Source: Pseudodesulfovibrio sp. S3 | Lineage (GTDB): Bacteria > Desulfobacterota > Desulfovibrionia > Desulfovibrionales > Desulfovibrionaceae | Length of the DNA: 64,000 bases | Assembly (NCBI RefSeq): GCF_004025585.1 | Contig: NZ_QTZO01000004.1 | Span: 62,001 to 126,000 of the forward strand | Direction: 5' to 3' | Shown: one piece after another, positions 1 to 7,885 of the stretch | Layout of the letters: every line of letters starts with the position of its first letter | Numbering within the stretch: position 1 is the stretch's first letter | Made by a program: the position numbers and the translations under genes | The notes under the pieces: generated by a model | Database searches by the model: none | What the model saw: the letters and a program-made list of their open reading frames with translations, nothing else | Told to the model about the DNA's origin: nothing

Positions 1-2
1 TC

Positions 3-716
3 TACGAGCAGGTATTCATAAGCAACGGGAGCGTGAGCAATTTTGAATACCGACTCCAGCGTAAGAACGGGGAGGTCATCTGGTGCTCTGAAAGCTCCAG
101 AATGGTTCAGTCCTACGCGGGAGAGGGCTTCATAGAAGGCGTTCTCGAAGACATCACCGAACGCAAGCGGGCCGAGTTGGAGCTCAAGCGACTGGCCACC
201 GTGGACAGTTTGACGGGCATCGCCAACCGTCACCGGTTTTTCGACAGGCTTGAGCATGCCCTGGCCGTTGCCAAGCGGTACGACAACCAGGTGGCTGTCC
301 TGTTTGTCGATCTCAATGACTTCAAGAGCATCAACGATACCCATGGTCACCAGACTGGGGACGAACTCCTGTGCATGGTCGCCGAGCGGTTGCAGCAGCG
401 CACCCGTGAGTCCGATACCCTGGCCCGGCTGGGCGGTGACGAATTCGGCATCTTTCTGACGGATATCCAGGAAGAAGGGAGCGCCTTGGCCGTGACACGC
501 GATTTATTGGAGGTCGTCAAGCGCCCCTATGCCATTCAAGGGCACGACCTCACCATCGGGGCCACCATCGGCATCAGTTTTTACCCTACCGACGGCAAAG
601 ACAGCGTGACCCTCATCAGCCGGGCTGACGCCGCCATGTACGGAGCCAAGAGGCAGGGCCGGGACGATTACGGGACTTATGCCGACTGCGGATCTCCCCG
701 GATTGTGTCGGAATAG
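3..716 (+). CDS. PAS-GGDEF diguanylate cyclase, 5'-truncated by window edge
   Basis: The reading frame is already open at base 3, so the N-terminus lies outside the window; 237 residues are visible. The first ~55 residues look like the end of a PAS domain with its PAC tail (the ITERKRAE stretch is typical of the PAS-to-output linker). A GGDEF domain follows, with the DSLTGIANR opening and an intact LGGDEF active site. An RESD motif five residues before GGDEF fits the RxxD inhibitory I-site that binds c-di-GMP. Family knowledge: such proteins make c-di-GMP from two GTP in response to a signal sensed by the PAS part. No EAL domain follows. A GTG at base 33 is an internal codon, not the start. 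A terminator follows at 741. Confidence 0.93.
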   Translation, partial: YEQVFISNGSVSNFEYRLQRKNGEVIWCSESSRMVQSYAGEGFIEGVLEDITERKRAELELKRLATVDSLTGIANRHRFFDRLEHALAVAKRYDNQVAVLFVDLNDFKSINDTHGHQTGDELLCMVAERLQQRTRESDTLARLGGDEFGIFLTDIQEEGSALAVTRDLLEVVKRPYAIQGHDLTIGATIGISFYPTDGKDSVTLISRADAAMYGAKRQGRDDYGTYADCGSPRIVSE

Positions 717-740
717 TATTTCCAAGTCCGTTTTTTTCAG

Positions 741-772
741 GGGCGTCCAGCATGGCTGGGCGCCTTTTTTTT
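741..772 (+). terminator. Intrinsic terminator after the GGDEF gene
   Basis: A stem GGCGTCCAG / CTGGGCGCC (one G-T wobble) with a five-base loop is followed by eight T. It separates the cyclase gene from the complex I operon. Confidence 0.85.
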
Positions 773-1016
773 GTCGTCGTTTGGAGGTGGTCGCCCTGCC
801 TGAACAGGTGGGGTGAAACACGGCAGCAGCAGTTGGAAGTCCGTCAATTCATGGATTAAAGTGAAGTGAGCAAAATTGCATACTTAGACGGTAGGTTCTT
901 TGCGAAATAATGAGCAAGGTGCTTGACTTACCCCTTTTTTAGGGGCATGGAAGTCGTTAATTCTTGAGAATCTTTAATCTCAAGATTCCCGCAAATTTAC
1001 TGCCAAAGGATGGGGT
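773..1016 (+). promoter_or_regulatory. Leader/promoter region of the nuo operon with overlapping inverted repeats
   Basis: No gene was seen here. A TTGACT hexamer at 923 lacks a convincing -10 at normal spacing. CCCCT/AGGGG arms with a 5-nt spacer lie at 931-945. Two overlapping perfect 7-bp inverted repeats follow: CTTGAGA (963-969) with TCTCAAG (978-984), and GAATCTT (968-974) with AAGATTC (982-988). They share bases and so are mutually exclusive as hairpins, ending 28 nt before the nuoA ATG. They could be a regulator site or a switching leader hairpin. The nuoA Shine-Dalgarno (AAAGGA, about 1005-1010) is just downstream. Function is inference. Confidence 0.45.
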
Positions 1017-1394
1017 ATGCTTTTTGACTGGCTGCATTTTGCAATCGTATTGTTTTTGCTCGCGGGCCTTTTGTTTGCAACTGGACCGCTAATCCTTGCA
1101 GTGCTGTTTGCCCCCAGAGCAAGGGGCGGGGACGTGGGTATGCCGTATGAGTGCGGCATGGTCCCCTACGGCAGTTCGTGGGCGAGGTGGGGGGTATCAT
1201 ATTACGTATACGCCCTGATCTTCCTGGCCTTCGATGTAGATGTCCTTTACTTGTTCCCGGTTTCCACGGCGTATGCTGATGCCGAGGGTTGGGTTCCTTT
1301 CGTAAAGGTTTTCATCTTCCTGTTCTTCCTGATTCTTTCTGTCATCTATTTTTGGGCGAAAGGGGTGTTTACATGGCCGCGCAGGATTCGGTAG
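1017..1394 (+). CDS. nuoA: NADH-quinone oxidoreductase subunit A
   Basis: The 125-residue protein has three predicted membrane helices. The loop after the first contains the family segment MPYECGM, whose Cys lies in the quinone-channel loop of NuoA/ND3. It is an inner-membrane part of complex I near the quinone site. Length and topology are normal for the family. The ATG at 1017 follows an AAAGGA Shine-Dalgarno. It is the first gene of a twelve-kilobase operon, and its 3' end overlaps nuoB by 22 bp, implying translational coupling. Confidence 0.95.
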   Translation: MLFDWLHFAIVLFLLAGLLFATGPLILAVLFAPRARGGDVGMPYECGMVPYGSSWARWGVSYYVYALIFLAFDVDVLYLFPVSTAYADAEGWVPFVKVFIFLFFLILSVIYFWAKGVFTWPRRIR

Positions 1395-1918
1395 TGCAAA
1401 AGGAGTTCCTGACGGCGGGCAACCATTATATGGATCCGCCTATTGTCAACCTACAACTGGCTCAGGACATATTCAACGTCTGTCGTTCCATGTCTCTGTG
1501 GCCTGTCACCTTCGGACTTGCATGCTGTGCCATTGAAATGATGGCAACCGGTATGGCGCGGTTCGATATGGCCCGGTTCGGGGCGGAAGTATTCCGGCCT
1601 TCGCCGCGTCAGGCCGATGTCATGATCGTGGCCGGTACCGTCACCAAGAAGATGGCTCCTGCGGTCGTAAGACTGTACGAACAGATGCCCGGACCCAAGT
1701 GGGTCATCGCCATGGGCAACTGTGCCATTTCCGGCGGTCCCTTCAAGATCAAGGACAACTACAACGTTGTCACGGGCGTGGATACGCTGATTCCGGTCAA
1801 CGTGTATGTGCCGGGCTGTCCGCCCAGGCCGGAAGGGCTGCTTGAGGGCTTCTTCGAGTTGCAGCGCCAGATTTCCGGAAAACGCTGGTGGCCCGTTGCC
1901 GCCAAGGTGGAGGGATAG
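1373..1918 (+). CDS. nuoB: NADH-quinone oxidoreductase subunit B (cluster N2)
   Basis: The 181-residue peripheral-arm subunit holds the terminal 4Fe-4S cluster N2. The expected ligands are present: the tandem Cys pair at 51-52 (ACCAIEMM), Cys117 in GNCAIS and Cys149 in PGCPPRP. It passes electrons to the quinone at the interface with NuoD and NuoH. I chose the ATG at 1373 (MAAQDSV), which overlaps the end of nuoA. A longer in-frame start at 1289 would run deep inside nuoA and lacks family support. Confidence 0.95.
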   Translation: MAAQDSVVQKEFLTAGNHYMDPPIVNLQLAQDIFNVCRSMSLWPVTFGLACCAIEMMATGMARFDMARFGAEVFRPSPRQADVMIVAGTVTKKMAPAVVRLYEQMPGPKWVIAMGNCAISGGPFKIKDNYNVVTGVDTLIPVNVYVPGCPPRPEGLLEGFFELQRQISGKRWWPVAAKVEG

Positions 1919-1920
1919 TC

Positions 1921-2448
1921 ATGCTGCAAGCTCTTGAAGGTATAGCGACCCAATGTGTCGCGAAACAGGACAAAGGCACCACAGGGCACGCCTGGTCGGT
2001 TTTTCTGGCTTCAGGTCAGATAGTCAAAGCCGCCCGGAAGCTCTATGAAGCCGGATATTCCCTCGAAGATGTCTTTGCAATGGACTTCGAAGAGGGTTTT
2101 TTGGTGCTGTATCATTTTAATAGATGGGACATTGAGGAACGTGTGGTTCTTCGGGTGCTGATCGGCAAGGATAAGCCGATCGTTCCGTCCATTGCTTCCA
2201 TTTACCACGGTGCGGAGTGGCATGAGCGTGAGACTCGCGATTTCCACGGCATCGTGTTCGAGGGCAATCCCAACCTTGTACCGCTGCTGATGGCGGCTGA
2301 AGATGTGGATGTCCATCCGCTGGTCAAAACCGACAAGGTCCGCAAATCCATTAAGGATGTGCTGGGGCTTGGCGAGGTTGTGTCCTGTTCTGCGGAATTG
2401 GAAGAATTGTTCGCGGAAGCGGAGGCCGGGGAGGCCTCCGATGCGTAG
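1921..2448 (+). CDS. nuoC: NADH-quinone oxidoreductase subunit C
   Basis: The 175-residue 30-kDa subunit of the complex I peripheral arm carries no cofactor and packs against NuoD. The signature ERETRDFHGIVFEGNP, typical of the NuoC C-terminal half, is present. The ATG at 1921 follows a GGAGG Shine-Dalgarno two bases after the nuoB stop; an upstream in-frame ATG at 1888 lies inside nuoB. It is a separate gene, not fused to nuoD as in Escherichia coli. Confidence 0.94.
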   Translation: MLQALEGIATQCVAKQDKGTTGHAWSVFLASGQIVKAARKLYEAGYSLEDVFAMDFEEGFLVLYHFNRWDIEERVVLRVLIGKDKPIVPSIASIYHGAEWHERETRDFHGIVFEGNPNLVPLLMAAEDVDVHPLVKTDKVRKSIKDVLGLGEVVSCSAELEELFAEAEAGEASDA

Positions 2449-2489
2449 GCCGGGGCAACCGGTCGGTATATAAACCGGACTGAGAGCAT

Positions 2490-3662
2490 ATGTCGGCTTA
2501 CCAGAATTTAGAACAAATGAAGGGTGATTTCTACACCCAGAAGTTCGAGGCCGGGAAGCAGGACGGCACCCTGATCATCAATATGGGTCCGCAACACCCG
2601 TCAACGCACGGCGTTTTGCGAATCGTGATCGAGGTGGACGGAGAATACATCGTCCGCGCCGAACCCGTACTGGGTTACCTGCACCGCATGCATGAAAAAA
2701 TGGGCGAGTCCCAAACCTGGGGAGGATTCATCCCCAACATGGGTCGCGTCGACTACGGACACGCCATGGCCTGGAATTGGGCCTACGTGGGCGCAGTCGA
2801 AAAACTGATGGGCATCGAGGTGCCGGAACGGGCGGAGTATCTTCGCGTCATCATGACCGAATTCAACCGCCTGGCTTCGCATCTGCTGTGGTGGGGAGCT
2901 TATATCCTCGACCTTGGCGCGTTCACGCCTATCCTGTACGCATTTGACGATCGTGAAATGATCCTGGACATCCTGCAAAGGCCCTCGGCCTCCAGGTTGA
3001 CCTACAGCAACTTCCGTGTCGGCGGCGTTCAAATGGACTTCGACGACAAGTGCATCGAGTTGATGAAGACATTCATTAAGCACTTTAGGGATAGACTGCC
3101 CATGTATCACGATCTCGTTACCGAGAACCTCATCCTGCGCCGTCGCATCGAAGGAGTCGGCATCATCGATCAGGACATGTGCCGCCGTTACGGCTGTACC
3201 GGTCCCGTGGTCCGTGGTGCGGGCGTTCCCTACGATCTGCGCAAGAGCGAGCCTTACTCGGTGTACGACCGTTTCGACTTCGAGATTCCGACTCAGGATT
3301 CCTGCTGTTCGGCAGGACGTTATCACGTCCGCATGGCCGAGATGGAGCAGAGCCTGCGCATCATCGAGCAGGCTCTGGAGCAGTTGGACGGTGCCGAGGG
3401 CGGTCATATCGTTGATAAAGCCCCCAAGCCGGCCATGAAGCCGCCGGCGGGCGAAGCCTACTTCAATGTGGAAGGCGCCCGCGGCAAGATCGGCATCTAC
3501 GTCGCTTCCGATGGAAGCAAGGTCCCGTACCGCGTCAAGTTGCGCGCACCGGGTTTCTCCAATTTGCATGCGTTCGTCGAAGCCGCCACGGGTACCATCC
3601 TGGCCGACGCCGTTGCCATTTTGGGCAGCCTGGACCTGATCATCCCTGAAATCGACAGGTAG
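2490..3662 (+). CDS. nuoD: NADH-quinone oxidoreductase subunit D
   Basis: The 390-residue 49-kDa subunit is related to the large subunit of NiFe hydrogenases and forms the quinone-reduction pocket with NuoB. Recognisable family stretches include MGPQHPSTHGVLR near residue 32, EPVLGYLHRMHEK and the C-terminal LGSLDLIIPEIDR. The HPSTHG loop supplies the quinone-pocket His. The 41-bp gap after nuoC holds a small CCGGT/ACCGG hairpin, and the Shine-Dalgarno is weak (GAGAG). Confidence 0.95.
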   Translation: MSAYQNLEQMKGDFYTQKFEAGKQDGTLIINMGPQHPSTHGVLRIVIEVDGEYIVRAEPVLGYLHRMHEKMGESQTWGGFIPNMGRVDYGHAMAWNWAYVGAVEKLMGIEVPERAEYLRVIMTEFNRLASHLLWWGAYILDLGAFTPILYAFDDREMILDILQRPSASRLTYSNFRVGGVQMDFDDKCIELMKTFIKHFRDRLPMYHDLVTENLILRRRIEGVGIIDQDMCRRYGCTGPVVRGAGVPYDLRKSEPYSVYDRFDFEIPTQDSCCSAGRYHVRMAEMEQSLRIIEQALEQLDGAEGGHIVDKAPKPAMKPPAGEAYFNVEGARGKIGIYVASDGSKVPYRVKLRAPGFSNLHAFVEAATGTILADAVAILGSLDLIIPEIDR

Positions 3663-3671
3663 GGGGAATCC

Positions 3672-4646
3672 ATGAACGCATTCTTACAACATCTGATACC
3701 TCTGCTTATAGCAGCCGTGGCGTCCATGGTCTGGCTGGGCCTCAACGCCCTGGTGTGGGTTTACTGCGAACGCAAGTTCGCTGGTCATATCCAGCGCAGG
3801 CCCGGTCCCTTCGAGGTCGGTCCTCACGGTGTATTGCAGCCGCTTATCGACGGCCTGAAACTCATGAGCAAGCAGCTCCTGACTCCGGACAATGCGGACG
3901 CGCCCCTCTATTGGCTCGCTCCGATTCTGTCCATGGTTCCCGTGCTGCTGCTCTACCTGCCCATTCCCTACGGCCCGGTGCTGACGGGCATGAACATCAA
4001 CCTCGGCCTGCTGCTGATTCTGGCGTTCTCCAGCTTCAACGGACTGGCCGTCATTCTGGCAGGTTGGGCATCCAACAACAAATGGGGCGTTCTGGGCGCG
4101 GCCCGTGCCGTTTCCCAGACCGTTGCCTACGAAATTCCATTACTGCTGACCGTGCTGGCCATATCCTTCATGACCGGCACCCTGAATCTGGTGGATATCA
4201 CCACCATGCAGGGCGGGCATATCGGCAACTGGTTCATCTGGAAGCAGCCTCTGGCCTTCCTGATCTTCCTGGTGGCCATGTTCGGTGAAACCAACCGCGC
4301 CCCGTTCGACCTGGCCGAGGCCGAGTCCGAACTGACCGCCGGTTTCCACACCGAGTATTCCTCCATGGGCTTCGGCCTCTTCTTCCTGGCCGAGTACGGG
4401 TACATGGTGGTCATGTGTTCTGTCTGCTCCGTCCTCTTTCTCGGCGGGTTCAATGGTCCCATTCCCGGTATCGAGGGGTGGTGGTGGATGCTGCTCAAGA
4501 CATATGCCCTGCTGTCGTTCATGGTATGGGTCCGCTGGACCTTCCCCCGTGTGCGGTTTGACCAGTTGCTGAATATCAACTGGAAATGGTTGCTGCCGTT
4601 GGCCACATTCAACCTGTTGGCCACCGCGCTGATCATTAAGTTATAG
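3672..4646 (+). CDS. nuoH: NADH-quinone oxidoreductase subunit H
   Basis: The 324-residue integral membrane protein (ND1 family) has about eight hydrophobic segments. It contains the conserved VYCERKFAGHIQRRPGP stretch near the N-terminus and the loop FGETNRAPFDLAEAESEL that helps form the quinone tunnel. It joins the peripheral arm to the pumping arm. It begins nine bases after the nuoD stop with a GGGGGAA Shine-Dalgarno. Confidence 0.95.
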   Translation: MNAFLQHLIPLLIAAVASMVWLGLNALVWVYCERKFAGHIQRRPGPFEVGPHGVLQPLIDGLKLMSKQLLTPDNADAPLYWLAPILSMVPVLLLYLPIPYGPVLTGMNINLGLLLILAFSSFNGLAVILAGWASNNKWGVLGAARAVSQTVAYEIPLLLTVLAISFMTGTLNLVDITTMQGGHIGNWFIWKQPLAFLIFLVAMFGETNRAPFDLAEAESELTAGFHTEYSSMGFGLFFLAEYGYMVVMCSVCSVLFLGGFNGPIPGIEGWWWMLLKTYALLSFMVWVRWTFPRVRFDQLLNINWKWLLPLATFNLLATALIIKL

Positions 4647-4656
4647 GGGTGTAGGT

Positions 4657-5244
4657 ATGGGTAAATTCAAGGAAAATGTCATTCAGCCGATTCTCGACTG
4701 CTGGAGTTTGATCGTTGGACTCAAGATCACGGGCAAGTATTTTTGCAAGCCTCTGGTCACGGTTCACTATCCGCGTGAAGTCATCGACGACGAGAATCTG
4801 CGTACATACGGCGGGCATGTCGAACTTATCGGCAAGCCCAAGGATCCGGCCACGCCCAAATGCATATCCTGCATGATGTGCGTGACCAATTGTCCGAGCA
4901 ATTGTCTGAAGGTCGTCAAGCAGAAGGCTCCCAAGCCCACGCCGGAACAAGAAGCTGCCATGAAGGCGGCCGAGGAAGCCGGGGAAAAGGTTACAGCTCC
5001 CAAGGCTCCGAAGAATCCGGCTAAGTTCACCTACGACTACACATTGTGTTCGCTGTGCGGCACATGCATAGACAACTGCCCGGTCAAGTCGCTTAAATTC
5101 TCCAATAATATTTATTGGGTGGCGACTTCCCGGAAAGAGATGAATATCGATCTTCTCGCCCGGCTCAAGGAGCAGGCCACGGAATTTCCCGCACCTGCTC
5201 CCAAAACCGAGGCCGTACCGGCTGCGGCAGAGAAGGAGGCGTAA
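4657..5244 (+). CDS. nuoI: NADH-quinone oxidoreductase subunit I (two 4Fe-4S clusters)
   Basis: The 195-residue ferredoxin-like subunit carries clusters N6a and N6b. Both 4Fe-4S motifs are intact: Cys69, 72, 75, 79 and Cys131, 134, 137, 141. Between them is a charged Ala/Lys/Pro/Glu-rich insertion (about residues 88-123) that looks flexible. With NuoE, F and G absent from the operon, NuoI is the likely first electron acceptor, possibly from ferredoxin as in photosynthetic NDH-1. That last point is inference. Confidence 0.93.
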   Translation: MGKFKENVIQPILDCWSLIVGLKITGKYFCKPLVTVHYPREVIDDENLRTYGGHVELIGKPKDPATPKCISCMMCVTNCPSNCLKVVKQKAPKPTPEQEAAMKAAEEAGEKVTAPKAPKNPAKFTYDYTLCSLCGTCIDNCPVKSLKFSNNIYWVATSRKEMNIDLLARLKEQATEFPAPAPKTEAVPAAAEKEA

Positions 5245-5245
5245 T

Positions 5246-5752
5246 ATGGAAGTCATGGCAAAAATAGCATTTGGCGTGTACACGCTCGTCATTTTAAGTG
5301 GGTCCATACTCGCGGTGACGAGCAGCAGTTTGGTGCGCGCCCTGGTGGGACTGATCACCACCTTGGTCGGTGTGGCCGGAATGTACTTGCTGCTGGCAAC
5401 GCCGTTCATGGCCTTCATGCAGCTTCTCATTTATATCGGTGCGGTCAGTGTCCTCATCTTCTTCGCGGTCATGTTGACCAGGGCGGAGAAGGGCGGCGAC
5501 GAAGGCGGCAAGGCACCCATGAAGACATATGTCTACGGGTTGGCGGCCACCATGGCTCCGGCGGCCCTGTTGGGTTGGCTGATCATGACCAAGCCCGTTG
5601 ATTCCGTGGCCGTGCCTGTGGAAGTGACCATAAAGCAGCTCGGAGACGGATTGCTTGGGTCGTACTTTCTCCCCTTTGAGTTGATCTCGGTCATCCTGAT
5701 GGTCGCCATGGCCGGAGCTGTGCTCCTGACCTGGGAAAAGAGGGGGAAGTAA
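5246..5752 (+). CDS. nuoJ: NADH-quinone oxidoreductase subunit J
   Basis: The 168-residue membrane subunit (ND6 family) has five hydrophobic segments. The family stretch QLLIYIGAVSVLIFFAVML in the third helix includes the pi-bulge region of the central hydrophilic axis. It starts one base after the nuoI stop behind a perfect AAGGAGG Shine-Dalgarno that lies within the nuoI 3' end. Confidence 0.93.
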   Translation: MEVMAKIAFGVYTLVILSGSILAVTSSSLVRALVGLITTLVGVAGMYLLLATPFMAFMQLLIYIGAVSVLIFFAVMLTRAEKGGDEGGKAPMKTYVYGLAATMAPAALLGWLIMTKPVDSVAVPVEVTIKQLGDGLLGSYFLPFELISVILMVAMAGAVLLTWEKRGK

Positions 5753-5755
5753 TAA

Positions 5756-6064
5756 ATGAGTGCTCTTACCCTGTATCAAATTGTTGCTTTGATGCTCCTG
5801 TGTGCGGGCCTGTTCGGCCTGACCCAGCGCAGGAGCCTCGTCGGTATGCTGATCTCGGTGGAATTGATGCTCAACGGCGCAGGGTTGTCCATGGTGGCAG
5901 CAGCGCAGTTGACCGACTTCAGCGCGGTCCTCGGACAACTCGGCACCCTGTTCGTCATGGGACTCGCCGCAGCCGAGGCCACGTTGGTCCTTGCAATGAT
6001 CGTGGTCGTTGCAAGGCGTTTCAAGTCCGCCAAAACCAGTGACATCACTACATTGAAGGAATAG
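5756..6064 (+). CDS. nuoK: NADH-quinone oxidoreductase subunit K
   Basis: The 102-residue membrane subunit (ND4L/MrpC-like) has three helices. Conserved acidic residues of the proton path are visible in ISVELMLNGAGL and AAAEATLVLAMIVV. It starts three bases after nuoJ with an AGGGGGAA Shine-Dalgarno. Confidence 0.94.
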   Translation: MSALTLYQIVALMLLCAGLFGLTQRRSLVGMLISVELMLNGAGLSMVAAAQLTDFSAVLGQLGTLFVMGLAAAEATLVLAMIVVVARRFKSAKTSDITTLKE

Positions 6065-6069
6065 CCATT

Positions 6070-7614
6070 ATGGAAGGTGTAACAACATATATTCCAATTC
6101 TGCTGCCGGTGGTGGTCACTCTGCTTGTACCGCTCTTCATCTACCTCTGCCGAGGCGATGAGAATCGGCGCGAGGCGGTCAGCTTCATCGGCGCATTTCT
6201 GACGTTCGCCGCAGTGGCTTCGATGATCCCGAAAGTCCTGGCTGGACAGGTCCTTTACTACAAAGTGACCACGATCATGCCCGGAATAACCATAGCCTTT
6301 GCAGCCGACGGGCTTTCCATGGTTTTTGCCCTGGTTGCCCCGTTCCTCTGGTTCTTCGTGACCAGTTACAACATCGGTTACATGCGCGGGCTCAACGAGC
6401 ACGCCCAAACCAGATATTACATCTGCTTCGCGGTGGCCATCTTCGGCGCCGTCGGCGTTGCGCTTTCGGCCAACGTGTTCACGCTCTATCTCTTTTACGA
6501 GATAATTACCGTGTTCACGTATCCGTTGGTTTATCATCATGAGGACGAGGAGGCCAAGATCGGTGCCCGCAAGTACATCGTTTACTTGATGGGTACTTCC
6601 AAGCTCTTCCTTCTGCCCGCCATGGTGCTTACCTACGTGCTGGTCGGCAATCTCGACTTCAACCTGACCGACATTCAACACGGCATGTTCTCGGCTGAGG
6701 TTATTGCCGAACATTCCAGACTGGTGTCGCTTACCTACTGGCTGTTCATCTTCGGCATCGGCAAGGCGGCCCTCATGCCTTTCCACAACTGGCTTCCGTC
6801 AGCCATGGTCGCGCCCACTCCGGTTTCGGCCTTGCTGCACGCGGTGGCCGTTGTTAAGGCGGGCGTTTTCTGTGTCTGCCGCATCGTGCTTTCGGCCTTC
6901 GGAACCAAGACTGCGGCCATGCTGACCATGAGCCAGATCTACGTGGGTTCGCCCGGTACCTGGCTTGGTGACCTGAGCCTCGGCATGGGCACGGCCTATA
7001 TTGCGGCCTTTACCCTGACCGTGGCTTCATTCATCGCCTTGACCAAGGACGACATCAAGGCGCGGCTGGCTTACTCGACTGTAGCCCAGCTCTCCTATGT
7101 CGTCATCGGCGTGACCATGCTGGTGGATTCGGGCGTGCAGGGCGGCGTCATGCACATCGCTCACCATGCCTTTTCCAAGATCACACTCTTTATGGCGGCC
7201 GGCGCCATCTATGTCGCCTGCCACCTGAAGAAAATCAGTCTGATGGACGGTCTGGGACGCAGAATGCCGATCACCTTCGGTGCGTTCGCCATTGCTTCCC
7301 TGTCCATGATCGGCATGCCGCCGGTCTGCGGTTTCGTTTCGAAATGGTATCTGGTCAACGGTACGTTGGATGCACATCAATGGCCTTTGCTGGTGGCGTT
7401 GCTCCTTTCGACGGCGCTCAACGCAGGCTATTTCGTGCCCATCACCTACAGGGCCTTCTTCAAGAAGCCTCTGCCGGAAGCCAATATCGGACAGTATAAC
7501 GAACCGTCCATGACCATGGTCATACCGCTGTGCATAACGGCATTCATCTCGGTGTTCTTGGGTCTGTATCCGCAGACATTCCTGAACTTCGTCAACGTTC
7601 TCGGCAAGTTCTAG
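6070..7614 (+). CDS. Antiporter-type proton-translocating subunit (MrpD/NuoL-like), first of four
   Basis: The 514-residue polytopic protein belongs to the proton-conducting transporter family shared by NuoL, NuoM, NuoN and Mrp antiporters. The expected channel residues are present: Glu144 in LFYEIIT (helix 5), Lys232 in GIGKAALMPFHNWLP (helix 7) and Lys263 in VVKAGVF (helix 8). It lies where nuoL normally sits, after nuoK, but it is shorter than a typical NuoL and lacks an obvious long amphipathic C-terminal helix. Its exact position in the complex cannot be read from sequence. It could equally be called a MrpD homologue captured by the operon. Confidence 0.88.
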   Translation: MEGVTTYIPILLPVVVTLLVPLFIYLCRGDENRREAVSFIGAFLTFAAVASMIPKVLAGQVLYYKVTTIMPGITIAFAADGLSMVFALVAPFLWFFVTSYNIGYMRGLNEHAQTRYYICFAVAIFGAVGVALSANVFTLYLFYEIITVFTYPLVYHHEDEEAKIGARKYIVYLMGTSKLFLLPAMVLTYVLVGNLDFNLTDIQHGMFSAEVIAEHSRLVSLTYWLFIFGIGKAALMPFHNWLPSAMVAPTPVSALLHAVAVVKAGVFCVCRIVLSAFGTKTAAMLTMSQIYVGSPGTWLGDLSLGMGTAYIAAFTLTVASFIALTKDDIKARLAYSTVAQLSYVVIGVTMLVDSGVQGGVMHIAHHAFSKITLFMAAGAIYVACHLKKISLMDGLGRRMPITFGAFAIASLSMIGMPPVCGFVSKWYLVNGTLDAHQWPLLVALLLSTALNAGYFVPITYRAFFKKPLPEANIGQYNEPSMTMVIPLCITAFISVFLGLYPQTFLNFVNVLGKF

Positions 7615-7624
7615 GGGGTTTCAT

Positions 7625-7885
7625 ATGAGTCAAAAAGGATTGGGCGAACTTCTCGCCAAATGGAGAGACAATTGGAAGGCGTGGAGGATCATCTTCTTCG
7701 TCACGTTGGGAGTGCTGTTGGTGCTCAACGTTCCCTTTGTCACTCATCACCCGCACTTTGGTCTCGATAAGTACCCCGGGTTCTTTGCCGGATTCGGTCT
7801 TATCGTCGGGCTGGGAATGGTCATCATCATGAAGAAGATCATCCAGCCGTTCATTGCCCGCAAGGAGGACTACTATGGAGACTAG
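7625..7885 (+). CDS. Small two-helix membrane protein inside the nuo operon
   Basis: The 86-residue protein has a basic N-terminus, a first membrane helix (about residues 20-38) and a second (about 52-72), ending in a charged tail. I do not recognise a named family. It lies between two antiporter-type genes, and its last 11 bp overlap the next start, so it is translated with them. It may be an accessory or bridging subunit of this complex I variant. It has an ordinary start with a GGGGG Shine-Dalgarno. Confidence 0.82.
   Translation: MSQKGLGELLAKWRDNWKAWRIIFFVTLGVLLVLNVPFVTHHPHFGLDKYPGFFAGFGLIVGLGMVIIMKKIIQPFIARKEDYYGD

Noticed and set aside
923-951. TTGACT as -35 of a nuo promoter
   Set aside because: No acceptable -10 at 16-18 bp; left unassigned.
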